Source of the DNA: Candidatus Gorgonimonas leptogorgiae | Lineage (GTDB): Bacteria > Pseudomonadota > Gammaproteobacteria > Pseudomonadales > Endozoicomonadaceae | Length of the DNA stretch: 7,250 bases | Assembly (NCBI GenBank): GCA_929200515.1 | Contig: CAKNAD010000150.1 | Location: forward strand, 1 to 7,250 | Direction of reading: 5' to 3' | Part shown: piece after piece, positions 1 through 7,162 of the stretch | Position numbering within the stretch: position 1 is the stretch's first letter | Layout of the letters: each line of letters starts with the position of its first letter | Notes under the pieces: model-generated | Databases searched by the model: none | What the model was told of the DNA's origin: nothing | Seen by the model: only the letters and a program-made list of their open reading frames with translations | Made by a program: the position numbers and the translations under genes

Positions 1-30
1 AATTCTATTCATAAAAATGATCATAACTAA
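1..30. repeat. Left copy of 30-bp terminal direct repeat
   Basis: The first 30 bases recur in the same orientation as the last 30 bases of the window (7221-7250). They match at 29 of 30 positions; the one difference is A at position 7 against G at 7227, and the last 23 bases are identical. The repeat contains the 8-bp palindrome ATGATCAT (17-24). The window starting and stopping exactly on the repeat suggests a circular molecule read slightly past its join, or a segment bounded by direct repeats. The single mismatch argues against a simple exact assembly overlap but does not exclude a sequencing error. Confidence 0.85.
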
Positions 31-226
31 TTTAAATTTAAAAAGCTAGCATTTTAATTCACGACCTGTATAGTCCTTTTAGCTAAATATGGTATTTTCG
101 CAAAACGTTTCTTAACGTGCTTTATTAGTTTTAGGTAACTCAATATAGCTTGCATAAAAAAACACACTAATTTAAAATTAGCTCATTATTACATAAAAAG
201 TTTGCAAAAAATAGTTTTTTTATTAT

Positions 227-251
227 TCTATAAAAACCCTATTTTTATAGA
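227..251 (+). terminator. AT-rich hairpin with trailing T-run
   Basis: A 10-bp perfect stem is formed by TCTATAAAAA (227-236) and TTTTTATAGA (242-251) around the 5-nt loop CCCTA. It is followed by GTTTTATT. The form fits a weak intrinsic terminator on the + strand for transcription coming from the left (or from across the join if the molecule is circular). Because the stem is almost all A-T, it could equally be an incidental palindrome. A comparable hairpin plus T-run sits just before the related motif at 4683. Confidence 0.3.
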
Positions 252-260
252 GTTTTATTG

Positions 261-277
261 TTAAGCAGAAATTGCTG
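261..277 (+). repeat. Diverged copy of the 17-bp intergenic motif
   Basis: TTAAGCAGAAATTGCTG matches the motif at 4683-4699 (TTAATCGGGAATTGCTG) at 14 of 17 positions, in the same orientation. Weak similarity extends to both sides: TTTTTAT and AGTTT elements upstream, and TATT...CCAT downstream. It lies 115 bp before the start codon of the first gene, a position comparable to that of the other copy before the second gene. It may be a shared regulatory site or a decayed repeat end. Confidence 0.5.
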
Positions 278-293
278 ATATTATACCATATTT

Positions 294-324
294 TTGACAG
301 ATACTAGAGATTTGTTTTTCTTAT
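294..324 (+). promoter_or_regulatory. Possible sigma70 promoter for the first gene
   Basis: A perfect -35 hexamer TTGACA lies at 294-299. The best -10 candidate, TCTTAT (319-324), matches only 4 of 6 positions and is 19 bp away, so the assignment is weak. An alternative uses TATTAT (279-284) as -10 with TTGTTA (258-263) as -35 at a short 15-bp spacing. Perfect hexamers arise by chance less often than AT-rich ones, which is the main support. Confidence 0.3.
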
Positions 325-378
325 TCAACCAAGCCTTCTTGTAAGTAGAAAGTATCATAAGCCAATCTTAATTTAATC

Positions 379-385
379 AAGGAAG
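379..385 (+). promoter_or_regulatory. Ribosome binding site of the first gene
   Basis: AAGGAAG is a good Shine-Dalgarno sequence, 7 nt before the ATG at 393. It fixes the start of the 1417-residue protein at that codon. Confidence 0.75.
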
Positions 386-392
386 AATTAAA

Positions 393-3300
393 ATGAGTAA
401 TGTATCATTGCCAACTTCTATTCTAAATATAGATAACCCACAAACTATACATAATAATCCTATTGTAGAGGGTAATGTAAAGAAAGATAATTTTCTATTT
501 CATTCTCTAGGTGAAGAATTAATTAAAATCGATGTAAACAAATTTCTAAATGAAAGACATATTGTTATTTGCAATCAAAATACAAAGCAAGTTTTGTCCG
601 ATTTTTTAAAAATTGCAGGCGAAATGTTTGCTAGTAAATTAGACATTTATATTACTGAAAAAAAAGAAGTTCAAACACTAACAAAATTAAATATCCCTAG
701 TAATTTTAGTATATTGCACACAACTTTAAATAGTGAAAATGAAAACCACTTTTTAATAGTGCCTGACCATTTATTATCAAAAATAACCAATCAAACATAT
801 CATATTAATTATGATATGTTAGAGGGGTTTAGCGAAAGTAAAATCTTACATGATATTATTGAATTTGATAATAAACATAACTCAGTATTAGGAGACCAAT
901 TTATTTTTTCAATAGCCAAGAAAAAGATATATGAAAATATTAAAATAATTTTAAACAAACATAATTCTATAGTTGGTTTTCAACAACAATATGATAAATG
1001 TAAAACATTAATTTTAGAAAACCAACATCTATTAGCAAAAGAAAAAATTGATGAGCTAAATTTTCTTAATGACTTTATTAAAGTTTATATTTCAGGATTG
1101 TTAGAATTGAAAATTCAACTTTATTTACTAGATCAACATGAAATAGAAATTACTGATGAACCCATAGAAATATTTTTTTATGGTGATTTAGAAGGATATG
1201 AAGATGAACACAATGCAAAAAAACAATCACTAGTAGATGCAATAAAAAAATTACAGAATCAAGAATTTTGGGTCTGTAATAGTAAAGCGCAAACTTTATC
1301 AGACATGCTTAATAGTATTGTAAATAGTGCTAAAACAGTTAAAAACAGCTTAAATAATAAGGAATTTACAGCTGATATTATATTACAAAAAATGATAAAT
1401 GAAGATCTTTTTACCGAAACTAATGTAACTAATATAACCAAGAGTTTCGGAAGTTTATCAAATTTTCTATTAAATACTCAGCTTAAATTTGGCAAAGAAC
1501 CAATACAAGCTAATGATAAGATTGAATACCTTGCAATGGCAACGTTACAAGCTATATCTACAATACCAGAACATTCACAGAATGAATTTACAGAGTCACA
1601 ATCTTTACTCGATGCTAAAGCTATACGAGAGTATTCAGAAAATGAAGCTAGTATCCATTATAGCAGTATTTCTAGTAGTAAAACTGTTTTTGAAAATGCT
1701 AATAATTGTCTTGTAGCAATTAATAAAAGCTCCTCTGCTGCTGAACTAACACAAGCGTTGCAAACAGCTCAAGAAAATGGATACCTATTATATAGACTAA
1801 TATTTGGATGTAAAGAGTTCGAGTACCTTAATAGTGAATTATCACCTCCTCGCCCTGCTAGCTTAGTTCATGGCTCTATGAGACTTGTTTGTTCTGGTAA
1901 AAAAATACTTCCTGGTGAGGATATACATATATTTTTGATATTTAATACAAAAACCTTATATAGTTTTAAACGCGATATTTGGTCTAGTGAAGAGTTTGAT
2001 CCTGATAATTTGATTTCTAAATGTCATCCTGATAGACAGTCTCTGCTTAATAAATTAATTGAATTGGAAGCACGGAAATGCAATCTATACAAACCTTGGA
2101 CCTCAGGTCATTTAAACCCAGATGGCACCTATAGCCTACAGAAATTAAAAGACCACTCCGACCCTCGTGTCCCAAAACATTCAGAACTAATTATGGATAG
2201 TTATACTAAAAATGACATCGTTGCTTACGTTGTACGAACAACTGATGATAGGGAGATGTCTACTATTTTTCAAGAGAAAATAAACTACGAAAATAATTTA
2301 AGGCTTGGTAAAAAATTGCCATTAGTTATTTATGATGAATCAACAGGAGGTTTTGAAGTATTTATTGAAAAAAATATAAATTCTGTATTGGAACAAATTA
2401 TAAATAATGAAAAAAAGCTACCTTTTATAAGTAAGTTACTAAATATAGATAATAATACTTTAAATGAGTCTATAAAATTACTACCTTTTACTAATCAATT
2501 TAATATTCTATCTCGTATTAATTTTGATGATTTAATAAATTTAATGCATCATCCTGCACAAAATATATATAGCTTACGTGACCAACTTTATAGCTTCATT
2601 ACCAAAGTTGATGAAACTGCTAACGTTGAACTGTTAAGGGAATTGATAAGTTACGGTGCTAATATTAATCAGATATTTTTACATGGAGGTAAATTTTCAT
2701 TTGTTGCAGATATACTACTTTCATTGGAAATTGATAGAACTACTAAACAAAAAAATTTAGATAATATTTTTTTCCAACGTTTAGAATTATTTACTGAGCT
2801 ACTTACATGTGGCGGCACATTCTTAGGAGAAGCTTTAAACTCAAGGTTTTTTAATAGTAAAGCCTACCCATATTTTTTAAATGTTTGTGTTGACTTTGGT
2901 ATTCCTCTTAATAATATCGAATGCTCCTATTTATTAATATCTGCAAATGACCAAGATGCTGAATTTGGCAATATTATTGCTTTGAATCAAAAAATGCAAG
3001 CAAAAACATTTGATGAAATTCAACACGAGTTGTTATCTTTTTTTGAATTACCTGAAAAAATGATAAAAACATCTTCACAATATGAAGCTGGATTATTGAT
3101 TTTATTCGCTTATGGTGCAAACCCTAATTTAATTAAAAATCAAATATTTAAAACAGTATATTTCCGGCAAGGAGATAGCTTTTATAAGAAAGCATTTGAT
3201 GATGAAGTATCACAAAATACAATAATTGATAAAATTATAGATCTATGGGCAAATAGAGAAAATGAGCCACTTTATATAAATTGGTTTGAAAAAGTATGCA

Positions 3301-4646
3301 AAGCAACACAAAATATGCACTCAGAAAGGCAATTTTTAGGAATATCTGATGCAAAATTAGCAGAATCACAAGAAAAATATACTTATTATCAAAGCAAGAT
3401 AAACACTGATTTTTTAATAACTGAATTTAATCAGCCCCCATATCTTAATGACGTTCGAGATATTAACCAAACCATGAATACACTGTTAGTGCATTACTAT
3501 AAACGTTATTCTATTGACAAAATACACGATAGCATTAAAGCAAAAAGCTCTTATACCCTGTGGAAACCACCCCATTATTTAGTTAAAACTTTAAGATGTT
3601 ATAACACAGTATCTTGGTTTTCTGAACTCTTGCAAATATTTAAACTGCTATCTTTGACGGCGGAAGAAATAAACCTTATTAAATTAGCGACATTATATTT
3701 TGATCTAACTTATGGCGACTGCGAGAAACAAAAAAACAATATTCAGGCAGCTATTCATTTTAAAAGAGATTTAAAAGATAATTTTTCACATGAATTATTA
3801 GATAAAATAACTTCAGTTATGCTTGATAATAAAGATGATACCCAAAATGAAAAAGGGTATGTGTATAGAAATATACTTTTGTTTGCTCAACTCCTCGATG
3901 CAAGATGCTGCATGGGTGTAACCGATAATATCTATAACAACAATAACGTAAATACCTGCTTTCAAAATATAATACATGGGTTAGCTAAATATTTAGACAA
4001 AACCTCTATTGTAACCTCTGATTTATTTGTAAGCTCCCTTGTAGCCGCTATAGATTTTTCTATTGATATAATAGAAGTTACTGGAAATAATATTTCTGAT
4101 TACCGAAATAAAGGCTGTTATTTTTCTAGAAATGACTTATTAAAATCTGGTTATAGTGACAACATACAAGCACTATTTAGGCAACAAGATAATAGCATAA
4201 AACTATTTTATAATATACTAGCTGATATGTCTCGTAGGGCAATAGCTCATGAAGTAGGGATTTATACTTGTTATACTCAAAATCATGAGAGATGTAACCC
4301 AGATATTTTTGAAGGAATTACTCATGGCATTCATTCTAGCATGGAATTATCACAGGTTAACTTACCAAGTGAGATGAGTCATTTAGAACAAGCACTATAT
4401 AAGGATAAACCTGAATTTATAAGAGAGGAAATAATGCTTGAAATTCTCCAGGAGCAACAAAGATTAATTAGTGAAGGAATTAAAATTCAGGGTACGTTAA
4501 CCCAAGCTACTTTAGCTTCAGATAAAGGGCGTGCATCTCTTTATAAACGAGGCATTATAGTAGATAAAGAAGAACATCACATAGTTGATAAAGAATCAAG
4601 GGACAAAAAAATTACAAGATTAGTTGCCAAGCAGGTAAGACCATAA
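393..4646 (+). CDS. Large multidomain protein, candidate secreted effector with ankyrin-like repeats and degenerate SidE-type phosphodiesterase region
   Basis: The gene encodes 1417 residues. No signal peptide or clear membrane segment is visible, so the protein is probably soluble. Residues 1-430 are unrecognised, mostly helical and charged. Residues about 480-660 look like a compact alpha/beta domain, with HGSMRLVCSG near 493-502, HSELIMDSY near 596-604 and a late LPLVIYDESTGGFEVF strand pair; I could not name it. Residues about 742-920 carry weak ankyrin-like segments, such as ELLRELISYGANIN (746-759) and LLILFAYGANPN (901-912). Residues about 1020-1290 resemble in layout the SidE-family phosphodiesterase (HD-like) domain of Legionella, seen in NLIKLATLYFDLTYGD (1094-1109) and YRNILLFAQLLDAR (1158-1171). 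The expected His of an HD-type pair is Phe (F1103) and the later HDAD-like box is FAQL, so catalysis is doubtful. The C-terminus is charged (DKEEHH, ESRDKK), compatible with type IV secretion but not proof of it. Reading frame, length and ribosome site make the gene certain; domain calls are inference from memory of the families. Confidence 0.9.
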   Translation: MSNVSLPTSILNIDNPQTIHNNPIVEGNVKKDNFLFHSLGEELIKIDVNKFLNERHIVICNQNTKQVLSDFLKIAGEMFASKLDIYITEKKEVQTLTKLNIPSNFSILHTTLNSENENHFLIVPDHLLSKITNQTYHINYDMLEGFSESKILHDIIEFDNKHNSVLGDQFIFSIAKKKIYENIKIILNKHNSIVGFQQQYDKCKTLILENQHLLAKEKIDELNFLNDFIKVYISGLLELKIQLYLLDQHEIEITDEPIEIFFYGDLEGYEDEHNAKKQSLVDAIKKLQNQEFWVCNSKAQTLSDMLNSIVNSAKTVKNSLNNKEFTADIILQKMINEDLFTETNVTNITKSFGSLSNFLLNTQLKFGKEPIQANDKIEYLAMATLQAISTIPEHSQNEFTESQSLLDAKAIREYSENEASIHYSSISSSKTVFENANNCLVAINKSSSAAELTQALQTAQENGYLLYRLIFGCKEFEYLNSELSPPRPASLVHGSMRLVCSGKKILPGEDIHIFLIFNTKTLYSFKRDIWSSEEFDPDNLISKCHPDRQSLLNKLIELEARKCNLYKPWTSGHLNPDGTYSLQKLKDHSDPRVPKHSELIMDSYTKNDIVAYVVRTTDDREMSTIFQEKINYENNLRLGKKLPLVIYDESTGGFEVFIEKNINSVLEQIINNEKKLPFISKLLNIDNNTLNESIKLLPFTNQFNILSRINFDDLINLMHHPAQNIYSLRDQLYSFITKVDETANVELLRELISYGANINQIFLHGGKFSFVADILLSLEIDRTTKQKNLDNIFFQRLELFTELLTCGGTFLGEALNSRFFNSKAYPYFLNVCVDFGIPLNNIECSYLLISANDQDAEFGNIIALNQKMQAKTFDEIQHELLSFFELPEKMIKTSSQYEAGLLILFAYGANPNLIKNQIFKTVYFRQGDSFYKKAFDDEVSQNTIIDKIIDLWANRENEPLYINWFEKVCKATQNMHSERQFLGISDAKLAESQEKYTYYQSKINTDFLITEFNQPPYLNDVRDINQTMNTLLVHYYKRYSIDKIHDSIKAKSSYTLWKPPHYLVKTLRCYNTVSWFSELLQIFKLLSLTAEEINLIKLATLYFDLTYGDCEKQKNNIQAAIHFKRDLKDNFSHELLDKITSVMLDNKDDTQNEKGYVYRNILLFAQLLDARCCMGVTDNIYNNNNVNTCFQNIIHGLAKYLDKTSIVTSDLFVSSLVAAIDFSIDIIEVTGNNISDYRNKGCYFSRNDLLKSGYSDNIQALFRQQDNSIKLFYNILADMSRRAIAHEVGIYTCYTQNHERCNPDIFEGITHGIHSSMELSQVNLPSEMSHLEQALYKDKPEFIREEIMLEILQEQQRLISEGIKIQGTLTQATLASDKGRASLYKRGIIVDKEEHHIVDKESRDKKITRLVAKQVRP

Positions 4647-4665
4647 TAATTATATGGTTCTTTTT
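4639..4665 (+). terminator. Intrinsic terminator overlapping the stop codon of the first gene
   Basis: GACCATA (4639-4645) pairs with TATGGTT (4653-4659), giving seven pairs with one G-T wobble and a 7-nt loop. A T-run (4661-4665, after one C) follows directly. The stem includes the TAA stop codon at 4644-4646. Compact hairpin plus T-run is the form of a Rho-independent terminator, although the stem has only two G-C pairs. It would separate transcription of the two genes. Confidence 0.5.
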
Positions 4666-4682
4666 ATCTCATCAAAGTTTGC

Positions 4683-4699
4683 TTAATCGGGAATTGCTG
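4683..4699 (+). repeat. 17-bp repeat, left arm of an inverted pair around the second gene
   Basis: TTAATCGGGAATTGCTG is perfectly complementary to 6804-6820, in inverted orientation. The pair encloses the promoter and whole coding region of the second gene (2138 bp outer span). The outermost bases are TTAA on both sides, so a TA or TTAA target duplication is possible. A diverged copy lies at 261-277. The identity was found by direct comparison; its role as a transposon end, dispersed repeat or regulatory site is not known. Confidence 0.7.
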
Positions 4700-4716
4700 T
4701 ATTTACGCCATTTTGC

Positions 4717-4744
4717 TTGTTTTTCATGGCCGACTATGTATAAT
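4717..4744 (+). promoter_or_regulatory. Sigma70-like promoter for the second gene
   Basis: The -10 hexamer TATAAT (4739-4744) is perfect. The -35 candidate TTGTTT (4717-4722) lies 16 bp upstream. Transcription would start near 4751, leaving a leader of about 100 nt before the ATG at 4854. That leader contains the strong hairpin at 4780-4807. In such AT-rich DNA a TATAAT can arise by chance, but spacing and location between a terminator and a gene support it. Confidence 0.55.
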
Positions 4745-4779
4745 AGTCTTTATATTTAAACCAACCTATGTAATTGCAA

Positions 4780-4807
4780 GTGCTATAAGTCTAACGACTT
4801 GTAGCAC
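4780..4807 (+). promoter_or_regulatory. Strong 12-bp hairpin in the leader of the second gene
   Basis: GTGCTATAAGTC (4780-4791) and GACTTGTAGCAC (4796-4807) form a 12-bp stem with a single T-G (U-G) wobble and the 4-nt loop TAAC. It is the most GC-rich and most stable-looking hairpin in the non-coding DNA. No T-run follows on either strand, so it is not a typical terminator. It lies between the predicted promoter and the ribosome site, where it could act as an operator, an RNA-stabilising stem or a protein-binding element. The 10-mer CTATAAGTCT that covers its left arm recurs at 6831-6840 without the matching right arm. Confidence 0.55.
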
Positions 4808-4842
4808 CAAATTAAAAACAAGTTTTATCTTTTAATATATAT

Positions 4843-4849
4843 AAGGAAA
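4843..4849 (+). promoter_or_regulatory. Ribosome binding site of the second gene
   Basis: AAGGAAA lies 4 nt before the ATG at 4854 (8 nt from the GG). It resembles the site of the first gene and supports this start codon. Confidence 0.65.
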
Positions 4850-4853
4850 TAAT

Positions 4854-6740
4854 ATGGAAACCAATATTGGTAATAATATTAAGAAAAATTCAATTAATTC
4901 ACACATCAAAAAACCAGAAAAAACAGAAAAAAAAAAAACTAGATATTATAACAGTAAAAATGTTAACGTTGTTGCGATCACTAATAGAGGAAAAAGTTTT
5001 TGGGATATGTCTTTAACTCAAAAGTTTGTTTTTTTTCTTGGTATTTTTTCTGGTGCAAGTAGCAGTAATGTAATGCAAAAAAATGTAAAACAATGTGATA
5101 TAAGCTGTAAAGTTAAAGCTTCACCTTCGTCTTTACCTAAAGTTACTAATAATCCAAATACAGAAATTTGTAATCAATTTAGTTTTTTAGAACAAGTAGG
5201 GCCACATAAATTGATGCCTATTATGCCCTTAAAAGAATCTGATAAATTCGTTATGGGATTTGGAATTCAAAAACGTACCTTTATTGAAATGTCTAAAAAA
5301 TTTTCTGATATTGGAAAAGATTTATATTGTCTTCATGATATATACGACATTGTAAAAGAATCTCAATACTATATTCGATCACAATGTAAAATACTTCATG
5401 CAACTCTTTATGATCAAAAAAAAGATAGATTTGAAAAACAATGCTACCAATTAAATCTAGGAGAATGCATGACCGACATAATTAACGGATTAGAAGTATA
5501 TGAAAGTGCTTTAACTGAAATTATTAGGCTATCTGAAGATGGTTATCAAATACCAGATAAACTAGAACAAATGATAATACATTTAGCACAAAGGCATGAG
5601 ATTTATGTGGGAAAAGCATTTTATGGTTTTAAAAATAAGATTAATTCATTTTATGCTGAACTAAAACGTATGTCACTATTAGTAGAGCCTAGTGAAGAGA
5701 AAGAATTTCGGTTTCATCAGCAAAAATTACTTGCTATTCTAGATAAACATAAAGCGGTCTATGCAAAATGCAAAACAAGAGAAAATATTGCTTATTGGAA
5801 AGAGAAATGTATGGCAGATCAACAGTTACAATTAGAAATGAATTCATGCTTTATTGATGAATATCTATCTAATTCCGAAAAACTATTATATGAAGTGCAA
5901 AAATATAGATCACAGATAAATTACTTAAATGAAGAAAGATATATTGATAGAATAAAAAAATATTTTTATGGTATTTTTTCTAGATTATCAAGTATGCTAG
6001 TGTACACACCAAGCATTCTAGTATATTATCTATATGCAAGAGCATCTTCATTAGTAGATCTAGTTGTTGAAAAAAGCATCAAATCAATTTTAGAAAAAAT
6101 TAAAATAGAAAAAATAGAAAATTTTGATCAAGAAATAATGCAATGTGAACGAGCACAAGAGACAAAAAATAAATCTAAGGCACAAAAAATAAAAATGCCA
6201 GCTAATTGGAATATACCTATATTACAACCTTTTACAGAATTGAAAAAAACTGTAAAAAAATCTGAAAGTAAAAAAACAGATGTCATGGAGACTACTAATG
6301 ATTCTGAAGTTACTAATACGCACAATATTAATACTGCAAAGGATGTATATCTAGATACTACTGTACATGATGATATATCTATGGATCCTTGGGGCGTGGG
6401 TATATTTCTTGATAGCGTTAAGCCCATATATCTTAATAGTAAGGTAGTAGGGTATGCATATTTTGATCCTAATATATTAGATAGTAAGTTCACGTATCAA
6501 GATATAGTAAAAATGCAACAAATATATGAAAATGGTCGTATGGCACCTCATGTTAAAAATGCTACTGGTTATAAAGTATTTAAATACAAAAAACAACAAA
6601 TATGGGAATTTAAAATTGCGGGTAAAAATCGACTTTATGGTGTGCCGATAAATGCAGATAATAAAAAAACAGGAGAAAAAATAGCTCCTTTGATTATTTT
6701 TGATATATCTTTAAGAAAAAAATTAGGTGGTAATGACTAA
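4854..6740 (+). CDS. Unrecognised membrane-associated or secreted protein with a RelE/HigB-like C-terminal module
   Basis: The gene encodes 628 residues and ends in TAA followed at once by an in-frame TAG. The N-terminus (1-35) is lysine-rich. A hydrophobic stretch FVFFLGIFSGASSSN (58-72) could be a membrane anchor or a signal peptide with a long basic leader. Residues about 140-430 are charged and probably helical or coiled-coil, interrupted by a second hydrophobic region near 373-404 (SSMLVYTPSILVYYLYA). Residues about 435-510 are a low-complexity K/T/N/S-rich linker. The last 80 residues contain GYKVFKYKKQQIWEFKIAG (572-590), then KNRLYGVPI (591-599) and APLIIFDISLRKKL (611-624). This order (K-h-x-x-x-h-W-E-h-K-I, then an R, then a hydrophobic strand ending in F-x-x-x-x-K-K) is like that of RelE/HigB-type ribonuclease toxins. 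The toxin reading is an inference by eye. The gene has its own promoter and leader hairpin and lies inside a 17-bp inverted repeat. No antitoxin or immunity gene was recognised beside it. Confidence 0.88.
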   Translation: METNIGNNIKKNSINSHIKKPEKTEKKKTRYYNSKNVNVVAITNRGKSFWDMSLTQKFVFFLGIFSGASSSNVMQKNVKQCDISCKVKASPSSLPKVTNNPNTEICNQFSFLEQVGPHKLMPIMPLKESDKFVMGFGIQKRTFIEMSKKFSDIGKDLYCLHDIYDIVKESQYYIRSQCKILHATLYDQKKDRFEKQCYQLNLGECMTDIINGLEVYESALTEIIRLSEDGYQIPDKLEQMIIHLAQRHEIYVGKAFYGFKNKINSFYAELKRMSLLVEPSEEKEFRFHQQKLLAILDKHKAVYAKCKTRENIAYWKEKCMADQQLQLEMNSCFIDEYLSNSEKLLYEVQKYRSQINYLNEERYIDRIKKYFYGIFSRLSSMLVYTPSILVYYLYARASSLVDLVVEKSIKSILEKIKIEKIENFDQEIMQCERAQETKNKSKAQKIKMPANWNIPILQPFTELKKTVKKSESKKTDVMETTNDSEVTNTHNINTAKDVYLDTTVHDDISMDPWGVGIFLDSVKPIYLNSKVVGYAYFDPNILDSKFTYQDIVKMQQIYENGRMAPHVKNATGYKVFKYKKQQIWEFKIAGKNRLYGVPINADNKKTGEKIAPLIIFDISLRKKLGGND

Positions 6741-6803
6741 TAGATGTTTATCTTGCGACTGCAAATACGATTTTTTACTGTAATTAGTTGGATTTAATCT
6801 GAT

Positions 6804-6820
6804 CAGCAATTCCCGATTAA
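6804..6820 (-). repeat. 17-bp repeat, right arm of the inverted pair
   Basis: CAGCAATTCCCGATTAA is the exact reverse complement of 4683-4699. It begins 63 bp after the stop codon of the second gene. Identity stops at the TTAA edge on the outer side and after CAG on the inner side, so only the 17 bases are conserved. Confidence 0.7.
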
Positions 6821-6992
6821 TTACAAAAACCTATAAGTCTCAAGCTTGGGTAGTATTTTATATGTTTTACCTGAAAAATCAAGAAAAAACTAACACAAGG
6901 TAAAATCTTATAAGCTACAACGGTATGAAAGATATTAAAAATATTAACCGCACACATTTTGCTATCTGGAAATACTGCAATATTCCTGCACT

Positions 6993-7018
6993 AGCTCGCC
7001 TTGAGCTTAACATTTTTT
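6993..7018 (+). terminator. Possible weak terminator
   Basis: AGCTC (6993-6997) and GAGCT (7003-7007) form a 5-bp stem with loop GCCTT. A six-T run follows at 7013-7018 after a 5-nt gap. The stem is short and the gap is unfavourable, so termination here is uncertain. It lies 250 bp past the second gene and would be its nearest hairpin of mixed base composition with a T-run. Confidence 0.25.
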
Positions 7019-7162
7019 CTTAGATCTTAAAACATACATTTTCATCTGCTAGTTGTATCTAGTGTAAAAAATATTAAAGTTTAAAGTCTTTTTTTCAAAT
7101 AAAAATTTCTATTTCTGTATTTTTTAACGTCATAGTGTGAATTATAAAAGTTATTAATACGT

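Larger units (their letters stand above)
1..392. other. Non-coding region upstream of the first gene
   Basis: No convincing gene is visible here. The region is very AT-rich and holds several small structures: a palindromic AATTTAAATT near 29-38; a hairpin ACGTT/AACGT (105-109 and 114-118, loop TCTT); a near-perfect palindrome CTAATTT/AAATTAG (167-181); and the longer hairpin at 227-251. The 11-mer ACTAATTTAAA occurs twice (26-36 and 166-176). If the molecule is circular, this region joins the 510-bp non-coding stretch at the other end, giving about 0.87 kb of gene-free DNA, which would be the natural place for a replication origin. No known origin motif or iteron array was recognised. Confidence 0.6.

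Noticed and set aside
1..30. Terminal repeats as hairpin or inverted telomere ends of a linear replicon
   Set aside because: The two copies are in direct, not inverted, orientation, and each contains only a short 8-bp palindrome.
1259..1441. 60-codon frame on the minus strand
   Set aside because: It lies entirely inside the first gene, has no ribosome site of its own and reads as the hydrophobic antisense of an AT-rich coding region.
1489..1716. 75-codon frame on the plus strand
   Set aside because: It is an out-of-frame shadow inside the first gene with a repetitive Q/Y/L/M composition typical of frame-shifted AT-rich DNA.
4780..4807. The 12-bp hairpin as an intrinsic terminator
   Set aside because: No T-run follows the stem on either strand, and it lies after a good promoter and before a ribosome site, so a terminator role is unlikely.
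6128..6493. 121-codon frame on the minus strand with many hydrophobic residues
   Set aside because: It is antisense to the linker and C-terminal part of the second gene; its hydrophobic look comes from the complement of Lys/Asn/Thr-rich codons.
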